From Gorillibacterium timonense (GTDB lineage Bacteria; Bacillota; Bacilli; Paenibacillales; NBRC-103111): a DNA stretch of 64,000 bases. The notes beneath the pieces were generated by a model. The model did not search any database, was not told the origin of the DNA, and saw nothing but the letters and a program-made list of their open reading frames with translations. Where the stretch lies: positions 2,294,001-2,358,000 of the forward strand of contig NZ_LN881724.1 of assembly GCF_001457415.1 (NCBI RefSeq), given 5' to 3'. Positions 1 through 9,029 of this stretch are shown piece by piece. The number at the start of each line of letters is the position of its first letter. The stretch's first letter is position 1. Made by a program: the position numbers and the translations under genes.

Positions 1-98
1 ATTAACTCTAGCATTATGTTTCCATTTTATTTCAAACAACCATCTATTCTCTCTCTTAATAATATTTCCAATTAATCAAGAGTAGTAGTTTCACTATT

Positions 99-842
99 CT
101 AATTACTTCTGTTAAGAACGTATTCTAAATCAACACATGTATCATTATAAAAGAGCAACGCATCTTCCACTTTTTCCAAAAATCTCTTTTTAATATTTAT
201 TTCTATCATAAAAAAATCTTCAACTAAACTAAACATCGCTTTAAAAGTTCCTATACATACTGAAATAAATAATGCTACAGTAAAAGTTACAAAAACACTG
301 GTTGATTCATTGAATTTTGTACTATCAAAAGCTTTAAAAAAGAATACAGCATATTGTGACCAAACTGGTATAAATAACGCTAAAAAAGCACCGGGAGCTA
401 AAAAGGTTGGGGGTTTACTTCGTACGATTTCTTTTTCTAATATTTTAATTAATAAATTCAACTTTTCCTCAGAATATAATCCCTTACTTTTCAAATATTC
501 AGATAGAAATTTTCTCTGCATATCTTCAAACTGCTCTGTTCTCCACCCCCCTTTTTTAACTTGAATAGAATAATGATTATTCAAAATTCTTTTAGCCTTT
601 GTGTTAAAAAAACTTATTACTAGTATTGACAGAATCAATATTCCTCCGAAAAAAATAGCTGACCCTTTAACATAACTTGGAGCAGCGAAACTTAATGGTA
701 AGATTATTATCAGAATGTAGCCGGAAATTATAAGTAATACGAACAGGAATGAGACCATAGCATTTAAAAATGGCATATACTTGAACACTAATGAATAGGT
801 TGATAAGTTACTCTTATAGTATTTCAATAACTCGTCTATCAT
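99..842 (-). CDS. Hypothetical four-helix membrane protein downstream of Gabija genes
   Basis: I do not recognise the family. About 247 residues with two hydrophobic hairpins: two helices near residues 30-85 and two near 150-210, joined by a charged, Lys/Glu-rich cytoplasmic-looking segment. The frame can be opened earlier at an ATG at 893, but no ribosome site precedes that one; the ATG at 842 has AGGGAG six bases upstream, so I use it. It lies 135 bases after the helicase gene on the same strand, in the same AT-rich DNA, so it may be the last gene of the defence operon. A membrane effector or an unrelated cargo gene are both possible. Family and function unknown. Confidence 0.6.
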   Translation of the reverse strand: MIDELLKYYKSNLSTYSLVFKYMPFLNAMVSFLFVLLIISGYILIIILPLSFAAPSYVKGSAIFFGGILILSILVISFFNTKAKRILNNHYSIQVKKGGWRTEQFEDMQRKFLSEYLKSKGLYSEEKLNLLIKILEKEIVRSKPPTFLAPGAFLALFIPVWSQYAVFFFKAFDSTKFNESTSVFVTFTVALFISVCIGTFKAMFSLVEDFFMIEINIKKRFLEKVEDALLFYNDTCVDLEYVLNRSN

Positions 843-977
843 TTTCTTCTCCCTATTATCTGCTAAAAACTCCGAGAAACTTCTGGGAGTCATTAGTTTA
901 GTTATTTCATTAATTGGAAATGAGTACGTTTAATATCTTTGGTTCCTGTGGAATGATTCTAATCGCTAATGAAATAT

Positions 978-2684
978 TTATGTTTCAGTTCTTACAATGT
1001 CAAACAGTGATTTTAACTTCTTCGACTCTTTTTCGGATAATGTTGGCACATTGATAAATAAACGATCGGTAGCTCTGCTTATTGCTACATAGTTTATTCT
1101 TTGCTCTTCTTTATCGTTATCGTTTAAGTTAGGATTAAGTAAAAATTCGATGTCGCTCTCTTCTTTTAGAACAACCAAGACATTTTTAAATTCATCTCCC
1201 TTTGCTTTGTGAATTGTTTTGTGTCTGCTAGTATCTTCATCAATTCTTACACACAAAGCCAATTGCCGGTAACTATGATTTTCATAGAAAGTTTTAGCTG
1301 CGCCCCTTGATAAATTTGATATATCAGGTTTTATTATTCTTTTTACAAAAGAATGGAATTCTAGTAGGCTTTTTTCTTTAAAGTCCCCATACTGAGAAAG
1401 GAGTACACAAAGAAATTTCAAAGCTTCTTTTCTCCCTTTATCTTTGTCATTCTTATCTTTGAAAATTCTCTCTAATTCTTTTATTGCACTTTTAAATTCG
1501 TTCTGGCGAGCTAGCTCAGTTGCCTTTATACAAGCAATAATCACTTTACTTCTGTATTTATTGCTACTGCTAGGATTATCTTCGGTTAAAAGTTCTTCAA
1601 TTAGCTTATCGTTAAATAAATCTCCTTTTATTTCATTTTTCATTACATTCGAGATTATATTTATTCTTGACAAAGAATTTACCAACTCGTTATTACTCTC
1701 TTCTTTAGCTAATCTTAGAGCATCAAGCCGCTCTCCCACAATGATTATGGGTTTTTCTCCATTTATATTTCTGTATTTGTTTTGTTTTATATCTACACGT
1801 ACTGTATTTAAAATATCTATAATTTGATCTGTGCTTCGTCTGTTATCTTCCATTACATAGTCAACTATGTTGTTTAAGCTAAATGAATGAAACTGAGATG
1901 GTTCTGCTCCTTGAAAGCTATAGATAGACTGAGCTTTATCACCAATTATCCCAACTATCGTTTCTTCTTTGCCAATTAACCCCATAATCTTAACTTGTAT
2001 AGGATTTGAATCCTGGAATTCATCAACAAAAAAGTATGGGAATTTGGATTGTAACACTTTTAAAATAAATGGATGCTTCTTAATTAATTGATAACTAAAA
2101 AAGAGTACATCATCGTGGTGAATTATACCTCTTTCCCAAGCCATTTTTTTATATTCATAGTACGAATCATTCTTGATAGAATATTTACCAATCTTACGAG
2201 GATAATCAGGCTTTACTACTAAATTTCCTAAATCATCAAATTTCCATTTTGTTGAATTAAGAGCTTCAACAATTAATTTATCTTCCTTGAATCTTTGCTG
2301 TTGAGTTCGGTCTTTCCATTCGTTTAAAAAAGAATAATTTGATAAAATAATATCATCATGTCCGTCTATTGCTTCCACTTTTAATCCATAATCATCAACA
2401 AGGAAAACAGCGTATGGTTTTACAATATGTTTGTATAGAAAGCTATGGATAGTAGATACTTCCACTTGGTTTATTGTAGTGTTTAAACGGTTCAAAATCG
2501 TTTCTACTCCAATATTAGTGTACGTAATGCACGCTACTTTACGAGTTTTCTCTAATCTTGTTGATTTATGGAGAACATTTTTAATATGTTCAACTAACCA
2601 ATGAGTCTTCCCTGCCCCTGGACCCGCAGAGACTCGAAAATGGTGCTCAATAGGAATCAATGTATCAGAGTTTATTGGGATCAT
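978..2684 (-). CDS. gajB: UvrD/Rep-like helicase, GajB-type (Gabija)
   Basis: Superfamily 1 helicase of 568 residues. Visible motifs: Walker A GPGAGKT at residues 21-27, Walker B DEFQD, motif III around GDKAQSIYSFQGA, an NRRS motif IV, HKAKGDEF motif V and NYVAISRATDRL motif VI. It starts on the ATG of an ATGA overlap with the upstream OLD-family nuclease gene, so the two are translationally coupled. In Gabija anti-phage systems the helicase GajB partners the nuclease GajA and is thought to sense DNA ends or nucleotide depletion. Known GajB proteins are somewhat shorter (about 500 residues). The domain call is firm; the system call rests on the gene pair, and a stand-alone repair role is possible. 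Confidence 0.85.
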   Translation of the reverse strand: MIPINSDTLIPIEHHFRVSAGPGAGKTHWLVEHIKNVLHKSTRLEKTRKVACITYTNIGVETILNRLNTTINQVEVSTIHSFLYKHIVKPYAVFLVDDYGLKVEAIDGHDDIILSNYSFLNEWKDRTQQQRFKEDKLIVEALNSTKWKFDDLGNLVVKPDYPRKIGKYSIKNDSYYEYKKMAWERGIIHHDDVLFFSYQLIKKHPFILKVLQSKFPYFFVDEFQDSNPIQVKIMGLIGKEETIVGIIGDKAQSIYSFQGAEPSQFHSFSLNNIVDYVMEDNRRSTDQIIDILNTVRVDIKQNKYRNINGEKPIIIVGERLDALRLAKEESNNELVNSLSRINIISNVMKNEIKGDLFNDKLIEELLTEDNPSSSNKYRSKVIIACIKATELARQNEFKSAIKELERIFKDKNDKDKGRKEALKFLCVLLSQYGDFKEKSLLEFHSFVKRIIKPDISNLSRGAAKTFYENHSYRQLALCVRIDEDTSRHKTIHKAKGDEFKNVLVVLKEESDIEFLLNPNLNDNDKEEQRINYVAISRATDRLFINVPTLSEKESKKLKSLFDIVRTET

Positions 2685-4726
2685 TTACATAACCACGCAA
2701 TGGCTTCTTTTATGTAATCAGGAACAATAAAATTTAAATATTTATCAGTTCCTTTGTTTTCAAAATTTTCATTCAAAATATATGCAAGCTCCAAAGCGTT
2801 TTCTCCTTTCCCTACTAAATTAAGATATCGTGAAGCAATTAATCCTCTACATTTTTGCTTCTCGCTCCAAGAAGTATTTTGATTAATACCTTCATTAATT
2901 CTATTATTCTCATCGCTTTTTCTCAGTATGGATTCGTAATCGGTCTGTGGTTTTTGGTATGCATAAAGCTGCATTAAGTTTTTAATTTCATCTTGATTTT
3001 TCATAGAATCTGTCACTAATATTTCTAGGGAAGGGTTAAATAAAATCAAATCATATTCAAATGTCTTTCCTTCAACTTCATCTTGACTAAAAAATGCAAT
3101 ATTAGGGTGAGTACCTGGTTGATATGATATAGTGTTTCTTTTATACTCATACTCTTTAGTATTAGCGTCGTATTCAAACGGATAGCATTTTTTGAAATTA
3201 GTGTTAGATGATTTTTTCTTTCTTTCAGGGTCTTGATCTGTCAAACAAACAATTTTTTTGCTTATAGTATTTATTTTCTCACTGTCAAACAGATGTAAAA
3301 AATGATTGAAATATCTACCACCCACATTTATAACTGCAATATGATTTTCTTCTAAAGAAACACCTTCATATTTAGCGAAAACTGACAGCAACAATTGTTC
3401 TGCTAAACCCTCTACTAAAATTACTTTTTGAGCAAAAAGCATATCTGATTTGGTCGCATCTAAAAATCGCTGTACATATTTTTTACTACTTTCATCAGTG
3501 GAAAATACTTTTCCTGGATATCCAACAGAGGTGTTTCCTCCATCGCTATGCAAACAAATCATCTCATCTAGAGAAACAGAGGAGGTAATATGTGTTGAAT
3601 GAGTAGTAACAAAAACTTGTCTAACCTTTTTTTCATTTTTATTCTTCTTTAAGAATTTTAAAAACTGATACTGCATGGCTGGATGCAGGTGTGCTTCAGG
3701 CTCTTCAATTGCCAATATCGGAAATACCTTCGCATTACTCCCTAGATATTTTCCGTCAGCATTGACTTGCATTTTTGATAGAAGCAGTGACATAAAAATT
3801 AAGTTATTATATCCGAGACCGTTATGTGTAGCCGGTATCTTTATACCGGATTCATATTCAACAATAAGCCTAAGTGCAGAGAAAATTTCCACATCTGAGA
3901 GACTTCCTTCAAAATTAGGTATTGCTTTGTTAAATGAAGCTCCCGTATCTTTGGCATATGATAAAATCTGTTCCTTACCAACACTCATTCTGTTTTGTAA
4001 GTCACGTAACAACGTATCTGCAATCTCACTAAAATCCTTCTTTTTCTGCTTAATCTCCATTTTCTTAACTTCCTCAGATTTATCTAAATCTGATTTGATT
4101 TCGTAATCCATAAAAAAGTCCAACACATCTCTAAGAAGAGAATTTCTTCCTGAAAGCATATCTCTCTCAACATCACGGATGGCATCTAAAAATTGAAAAT
4201 CAAACTTCTGTAATGATTCACTATCAGCAACGTTTCGAGTAGTCTTATCTCCACCCCATATTTTATAGACATAGTGCCTTATAAAGTCATGATTAATTAT
4301 TTTCCAAGCTATATCTAAATCAGGGGCATTTCTAATAGCTTCTACATAACTAACTCTTTCTTTTTCAGGAAGAAAAAAATCGTAGGTTAATACTGCCTCG
4401 TATGGTTCGTCTAACTTGGTAAGCCAATTCCCAACTGTCACTAAATCATCAGAATTCAAATTTTCATTTAAGCTCTGCTTTATTACTAAAGATATGTTAA
4501 TTTGAGGTGGATTCTCTATCAATTCTGCCAGTGTAACATTTTTATTGAAATCATATACATTCAATCTCTTTGTTCTTTGAGAATCAAGTACCAAAGCTAA
4601 TGCTTTAAATAAATTTGACTTTCCAGCATTATTATGACCAATAATTACATTCACTCCATCATTAAATTCTATTACTTGTTCTTTGAAATTTCTAAAATTA
4701 TTAATCATCATTTTATGTATATACAT
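2681..4726 (-). CDS. gajA: OLD-family ATPase/TOPRIM endonuclease, GajA-type (Gabija)
   Basis: ABC-like ATPase fused to a TOPRIM nuclease, about 681 residues. Walker A GHNNAGKS is at residues 30-37 from the start used here; Walker B ILAIEEPEAHLHP and the switch-His segment VTTHSTH follow a helical insertion in the middle of the ATPase. The TOPRIM part shows VILVEGLAEQ and then the acidic TDQD. This is the class 2 OLD arrangement, where the nuclease gene is followed by a UvrD-like helicase; together they form Gabija. A longer frame opens at 4798, but the ATG at 4726 has a perfect AGGAGG at 4733-4738, six bases away, so it is the likely start. It is longer than the founder GajA (578 residues). 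The gene is AT-rich compared with the rest of the window. Confidence 0.85.
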   Translation of the reverse strand: MYIHKMMINNFRNFKEQVIEFNDGVNVIIGHNNAGKSNLFKALALVLDSQRTKRLNVYDFNKNVTLAELIENPPQINISLVIKQSLNENLNSDDLVTVGNWLTKLDEPYEAVLTYDFFLPEKERVSYVEAIRNAPDLDIAWKIINHDFIRHYVYKIWGGDKTTRNVADSESLQKFDFQFLDAIRDVERDMLSGRNSLLRDVLDFFMDYEIKSDLDKSEEVKKMEIKQKKKDFSEIADTLLRDLQNRMSVGKEQILSYAKDTGASFNKAIPNFEGSLSDVEIFSALRLIVEYESGIKIPATHNGLGYNNLIFMSLLLSKMQVNADGKYLGSNAKVFPILAIEEPEAHLHPAMQYQFLKFLKKNKNEKKVRQVFVTTHSTHITSSVSLDEMICLHSDGGNTSVGYPGKVFSTDESSKKYVQRFLDATKSDMLFAQKVILVEGLAEQLLLSVFAKYEGVSLEENHIAVINVGGRYFNHFLHLFDSEKINTISKKIVCLTDQDPERKKKSSNTNFKKCYPFEYDANTKEYEYKRNTISYQPGTHPNIAFFSQDEVEGKTFEYDLILFNPSLEILVTDSMKNQDEIKNLMQLYAYQKPQTDYESILRKSDENNRINEGINQNTSWSEKQKCRGLIASRYLNLVGKGENALELAYILNENFENKGTDKYLNFIVPDYIKEAIAWLCK

Positions 4727-4732
4727 GGTTAA

Positions 4733-4738
4733 CCTCCT
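4733..4738 (-). promoter_or_regulatory. Ribosome binding site deciding the gajA start
   Basis: On the minus strand the bases read AGGAGG, six bases before the ATG at 4726. No comparable site precedes the upstream in-frame ATG at 4798, so 24 residues of the longest open frame are probably not translated. Confidence 0.75.
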
Positions 4739-4933
4739 CGTTTCATGAGATATAACGATCAAATCATACTTATAGTTATCCATTTCCAAAATCAGCAAAT
4801 TACTAAATGTGCTTCTAAATTACGATTCTATGTCTGATAATAGCTAATTTAGGTATATTGTACCATACGAATAAATGGCCCGCAGCGAAGATACGGTGTT
4901 ATAAGATGTCAACGCCTAATTTGGATAAACTCA

Positions 4934-5904
4934 TCAGATTTTCTCACTATATAATTGAAACTTATTTTCACTCATTTTCATTTGATATATTGGTATATTT
5001 CTTCTTTCACTAATCATTAATAATTTCTCTCTGTCTTTATTAAGTACTTTTACACCCAGATAGATTGCTTTTGGTTTTGGAACTACAAAGACGCATTCTT
5101 TCTCAAATACTCCATTAGAAGATACTATTCTCCATTCTTTCTCATATGCCCATTCAGACGATTTTACTATCGAAGCGTATAGTGCGACAAAAATATTAGT
5201 AGAATTATTTATTAATGTATCAGGATTAAAAAATGAAGATAGATCAAACATGTCGTTTCTATACACAACAGGTTCTAACATCCTGAATCTCATATCAGAA
5301 AGACCTAATGATTTAAAATCATATCCTATACAAAAGCCTCTATGATAATCTGCATAATGGCTCCACATAAGAATTGATTCATAAGTTTCACTAAAACATG
5401 AAACATAGTTACTACTCAAAATCATATTCTTATGATTTTCTATCATTATCTTGTGCTCATTTTGAAAGTAGTTATTCATACTCTGAGCAAAGAGTTTTAC
5501 ATCCTCACCAGTTAGCTTGATATCTATTTTAGAAAAAGTAAGTGAAAAAAATCGTGAACAAAATTATTACTACTTTCAAGAAACAAAATATCTTTTTCAC
5601 TTAGATTAACACCCATATAACTTCCAATATCATTTAGCTTGGAACGTAGTAAAGAAACTAGAAGTGATTCCGATTTAAATGAAATACCACAATCATATGG
5701 ATCGTTAAAGTTAACAGGGTTTGACATCCAAATACAGTCTTCTTCTAGGTTCTTAAAGGAATACTCATTACAGCTCCTAAATTTATAGAGTGAATTTGGA
5801 GTGTTATTAAATTTAAGTTTTAATGCCTCTTCAATTTTCAAATCACTATTAGATATTGGAAATAGTAGCTTAATATATTCATCAATCCATGAATCTGGTT
5901 GCAT
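4934..5904 (-). pseudogene. DUF2971 family gene broken by a -1 frameshift at a seven-T run
   Basis: The N-terminal part (5527-5904) carries LYKFRSCNEYSFKNL and NPVNFNDPYD, the usual start of DUF2971 proteins; the C-terminal part (4934 to about 5550) carries CFSETYESILMWSHYA and a GFCIGYDF motif, its usual second half. The two lie in frames differing by -1. The downstream frame stays open through the junction, and the shift falls in a run of seven T (minus strand; A run at 5545-5551). Joined, the protein would be about 320 residues, normal for the family. The start at 5904 has TAGGAG seven bases upstream. It lies upstream of gajA on the same strand. It could be a recent indel, a base-call error or a programmed -1 frameshift. 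DUF2971 proteins are often near defence genes; their function is unknown. Confidence 0.7.
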
Positions 5905-6058
5905 GCTTTAGCTCCTATCAATATAATGTGCGTGGATTTCTTATAACGTAATATTCACGAAGTTTGTTAATCTCCCACGAGACTCAAATTGTCCTATAGA
6001 CTTTGCACTTATTATACAATGAAATGGAAAAATATGACGAACGATGTCCTTTTCCACC

Positions 6059-6095
6059 AAAATAAAAAGCCTCCGCCAAATCCAACGGCGAAAGC
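6059..6095 (-). terminator. Intrinsic terminator after the LysR gene
   Basis: A nine-base-pair stem (6069-6077 with 6087-6095, some G-T pairs) with a nine-base loop is followed on the minus strand by a T-rich tract. It lies about 75 bases past the LysR stop. Confidence 0.7.
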
Positions 6096-6170
6096 ATCAA
6101 AAATAGACCCGCGCGAACATCCCATCAATGAGAAGTACGTGTGGGAAGACAGGCTTGTATCACCCATTAC

Positions 6171-7064
6171 CTATCTATTGAACAATTCGGATAACCTCGC
6201 TGTGAACTCCTCAACCATCCTCGTAGCTTGTTCCTTTTTTCTAGTGATCCTTCCTAAAAAAACCGGTTTTGAATGATACTGCTTCAATGGAATCGTCACG
6301 ATCTGTTCTTGATAACTCGAAGGCAAGGAATGAATGATAAAATCAGGTCCAATCGTAATGGTGTCCCCATGAACAACCATTTGATATAAGGCATCCATAT
6401 TATTGGTAGAGAGGGCAATGCGATTTGTAGGATGTGCAGATATCAATTCTTGAGCAATCAATTCAATAAATTCATCTTTATAAAGGACAAATCCTTCATT
6501 CTCTAAATCTTCAGCAGTTACAGCATCTAAAAAACGCAGAGAGGACTTCTTATTCACGATCAACACGGCTTTACCTTGAATGATCGGCATCCACTCCATA
6601 GAATCATCCTGCTGTTCAGAACTGTAAGAAATCACCCCCATGCTTGCATACCCTTCATTGACGTGATTTAGTACGGTCTGCGTATCCCCCTCGATCATTT
6701 GAACATTGAGTAAAGGATATTTTTTAGCAAATTCAATCGTCGTTTGGACAACTTGTGGAACCATTCCAGGTATGGTGGAAATAATAATCGTTTCTGAAGA
6801 GTCCTCTTTAAGTTGGGATAGTTCTTGTTTCATCATCTCCACATTTTTGAGAACTGATGCTGCGTGTTTAAGGATCAGTTGTCCTTCTTTCGTTGGAACG
6901 ATCCCTTTCTTCGTGCGATGAAAGATAACAGTATCCAATTCATCTTCTAACTGCCGTATCGATTGGCTAATCGTAGGCACTGTCATATGATGCATACTGG
7001 CCGCCTTAGTGAAAGTTCCACAACTAGCAGCCGTAATCAAATAGTGGAGTTGCGTGATATTCAT
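6171..7064 (-). CDS. LysR family transcriptional regulator
   Basis: 297 residues. The N-terminal winged helix-turn-helix is clear (LHYLITAASCGTFTKAASMH, then ISQSIRQLEDEL and a conserved LFHRT-like turn written IFHRT), followed by the two-lobed periplasmic-binding-like effector domain from about residue 90. It is divergent from the alpha/beta hydrolase gene that starts at 7205 across a 140-base AT-rich gap, the usual arrangement in which a LysR protein controls its neighbour from a shared promoter region. The effector is not deducible from sequence. Confidence 0.9.
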   Translation of the reverse strand: MNITQLHYLITAASCGTFTKAASMHHMTVPTISQSIRQLEDELDTVIFHRTKKGIVPTKEGQLILKHAASVLKNVEMMKQELSQLKEDSSETIIISTIPGMVPQVVQTTIEFAKKYPLLNVQMIEGDTQTVLNHVNEGYASMGVISYSSEQQDDSMEWMPIIQGKAVLIVNKKSSLRFLDAVTAEDLENEGFVLYKDEFIELIAQELISAHPTNRIALSTNNMDALYQMVVHGDTITIGPDFIIHSLPSSYQEQIVTIPLKQYHSKPVFLGRITRKKEQATRMVEEFTARLSELFNR

Positions 7065-7204
7065 GCTCCCTCATCCTAAATAAATAATTTATATAAGTAA
7101 ATTTTAATTAAATTTATTTTACCACAATTCATTGGTATGATACATAAATCAAGGGTACTTATTATAGACTTAGTTTTTTTATTCACAGCAAGGAGGTCAT
7201 CAGG

Positions 7205-8086
7205 ATGAGAAGTTGGCAAAGTTTTCTTGTCGAACGGTTACTTTTCCTAAATAAAAAACAAATCAACACCTCTACTTATATGGAACAAAGAAGGATAGCC
7301 AATGAAACCCCTTATGTACTACCCGCTAAGCTGAAGCAAAACTATAACATCCTGATTAATAATTCCTATTCATTAGATACCTACATGTTGAAATCAGCCT
7401 TACACCCGGATACCCGACAAATTCTGTATCTGCATGGTGGAGGGTATATTGAACAACCCCTTTCCTGGCATTGGCGTTTTTTGGACAAGTTATCCCAAAA
7501 GTTGAATGGAACAATAACGGTACCCGTGTATCCCAAAGCACCGAATCATCAGTACAAGGAAGCTTTCGAGAAGGTCCTTCCCATTTATGAAGACTTGCTA
7601 ACTAAGACTTCGCCAGACAATATTGTCTTGATGGGTGACTCCGCTGGGGGTGGCTTTGCACTTGCTTTAGCACAACTCTTGTTGGAAAAGGGCATTCCCC
7701 AGCCAGGCAATATCATCCTTCTCTCCCCATGGCTGGACATCTCATTACAGAACCCGAAAATAACCGCAATGGAAGCGAAAGAACCTATGCTTGATGTAAA
7801 TCTTTTGATTGAGGTTGGCAAAACGTTTGCTGGGGATACGAAAACAAGTAACTTTTTATTAAGTCCGATTAACGGACCTCTTCAAGGCTTAGGTAAAATT
7901 TCATTATTCGTTGGTACTCACGAATTGTTCTTGCCGGATGCCCGAAAATTCAAGACTCTAGCTGATAAAGAAAAAGTATTCATCCATTATCACGAGTACC
8001 CCAAAATGAACCATGTGTTCCCTGTATTCCCCATTCCAGAAGCAAAAAAAGCTATGCAAAAAATGATAGAAATCATTATGGATTAA
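7205..8086 (+). CDS. Alpha/beta hydrolase, HSL-type esterase
   Basis: 293-residue esterase of the hormone-sensitive-lipase (acetyl esterase) family, probably hydrolysing small acyl esters in the cytoplasm; no signal peptide. The oxyanion-hole motif HGGG is at residues 77-80, the nucleophile is Ser146 in GDSAGG, and Asp245 and His270 fit the rest of the triad. AAGGAGG stands eight bases before the ATG. It is divergent from the LysR gene and convergent with phzF-like, the two stops overlapping by four bases. Base composition is lower in GC than the later part of the window. Confidence 0.88.
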   Translation: MRSWQSFLVERLLFLNKKQINTSTYMEQRRIANETPYVLPAKLKQNYNILINNSYSLDTYMLKSALHPDTRQILYLHGGGYIEQPLSWHWRFLDKLSQKLNGTITVPVYPKAPNHQYKEAFEKVLPIYEDLLTKTSPDNIVLMGDSAGGGFALALAQLLLEKGIPQPGNIILLSPWLDISLQNPKITAMEAKEPMLDVNLLIEVGKTFAGDTKTSNFLLSPINGPLQGLGKISLFVGTHELFLPDARKFKTLADKEKVFIHYHEYPKMNHVFPVFPIPEAKKAMQKMIEIIMD

Positions 8087-8958
8087 CCTAAGCTCTCAAC
8101 TTCCATTAAAGTGAAGTTCATCGCACTCCCTCCAACCTTGACTTCATGAATTTCATGATCTTTTACAACTAAAGAAACCCGAATTTCAGATGGCTTGCTC
8201 ATGGAATACCCTTGTTCAAAGATTATGTTTGAGGCTTGTTTGTCATTGATCTTTCCATAATGATACAAGTAGCAACCAAGTGCGCCATTTGATGTTCCTG
8301 TTGCCGATTCCTCCGGGATCTCATAGAGCGGAGCAAAGTTTCTACAATGAGCATTAGCACCATATAAGGATTCTAGGGTAAAAACATGATAGCCAACTGC
8401 GTTGTACTTCCTGCTGATTTCCTTAATCTTCTCTCTATCAGGTTGGATTGCATGTAGAACCTCCATACTAGCTACCGGAACCAGAATATCGCGAAGTCCT
8501 GTTGATACAACTTGTGCCGGCAAATGTTCTAGAAGCTGCGAAGGCTTGATGTTTAATGAATCTGCAAGCTCATCTTTATCGATGATTTCCGAAAAAACAA
8601 GGGCGGACTGATTCATCATGATGGAGTTATCTTCATTAATTTCGATTCCCAGTATCCCAGCCTTGGTTTCCTGTTTATAGAATCCTTGTTTTACCCATCC
8701 CAGACTTGCCATGGCATAGAAGGTTGCGATCGTAGCATGACCGCATAAATCCACCTCCTGATTAGGTGTAAAGAATCTTACCCGAAAGTCGGCCACGTCT
8801 GATTGCATCACAAACGCAGTTTCACTGAATCCTAGAAAAGCAGCAATTCTTTTCATTTCTAGCTCTGATAATGAATCTGCGTTCATGACAACCCCTGCAG
8901 CGTTTCCGCCTTCTTTTGTTTTCGCAAATGCATGTAAGGTATATACCTTTATTTCCAT
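8083..8958 (-). CDS. PhzF family isomerase/epimerase-like protein
   Basis: 291 residues with the double hot-dog PhzF fold. Landmarks are FAKTKEGGNAAGVV at the start, the proposed catalytic Glu46 in FSETAFV, CGHATIAT with His74, and ATGTSNGALGCYL near residue 220. PhzF itself isomerises dihydro-hydroxyanthranilate in phenazine synthesis, but most family members in Firmicutes are stand-alone proteins of unknown substrate, and no phenazine genes are near. It converges on the esterase gene, with overlapping ends. Confidence 0.88.
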   Translation of the reverse strand: MEIKVYTLHAFAKTKEGGNAAGVVMNADSLSELEMKRIAAFLGFSETAFVMQSDVADFRVRFFTPNQEVDLCGHATIATFYAMASLGWVKQGFYKQETKAGILGIEINEDNSIMMNQSALVFSEIIDKDELADSLNIKPSQLLEHLPAQVVSTGLRDILVPVASMEVLHAIQPDREKIKEISRKYNAVGYHVFTLESLYGANAHCRNFAPLYEIPEESATGTSNGALGCYLYHYGKINDKQASNIIFEQGYSMSKPSEIRVSLVVKDHEIHEVKVGGSAMNFTLMEVESLG

Positions 8959-8988
8959 CTTTTTCCCACACTCCTATTGCTTCGATCA

Positions 8989-9020
8989 AGACACAAATCC
9001 GTCATAAAATGATTGTGTCT
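8989..9020 (-). terminator. Possible weak terminator hairpin between M29 peptidase and phzF-like genes
   Basis: Eight-base-pair stem (AGACACAA pairing with TTGTGTCT) in the 71-base gap. It lacks a real T tract, so it may only be an RNA processing or stability hairpin. Confidence 0.3.
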
Positions 9021-9029
9021 CTCAACTTT

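Noticed and set aside
5989..6276. 95-codon open frame on the plus strand
   Set aside because: It overlaps the LysR gene end and the terminator, has no ribosome site and no recognisable protein features.
8083..8958. PhzF gene as part of a phenazine cluster
   Set aside because: No phz genes around; most PhzF-like proteins in Firmicutes are unrelated to phenazines.
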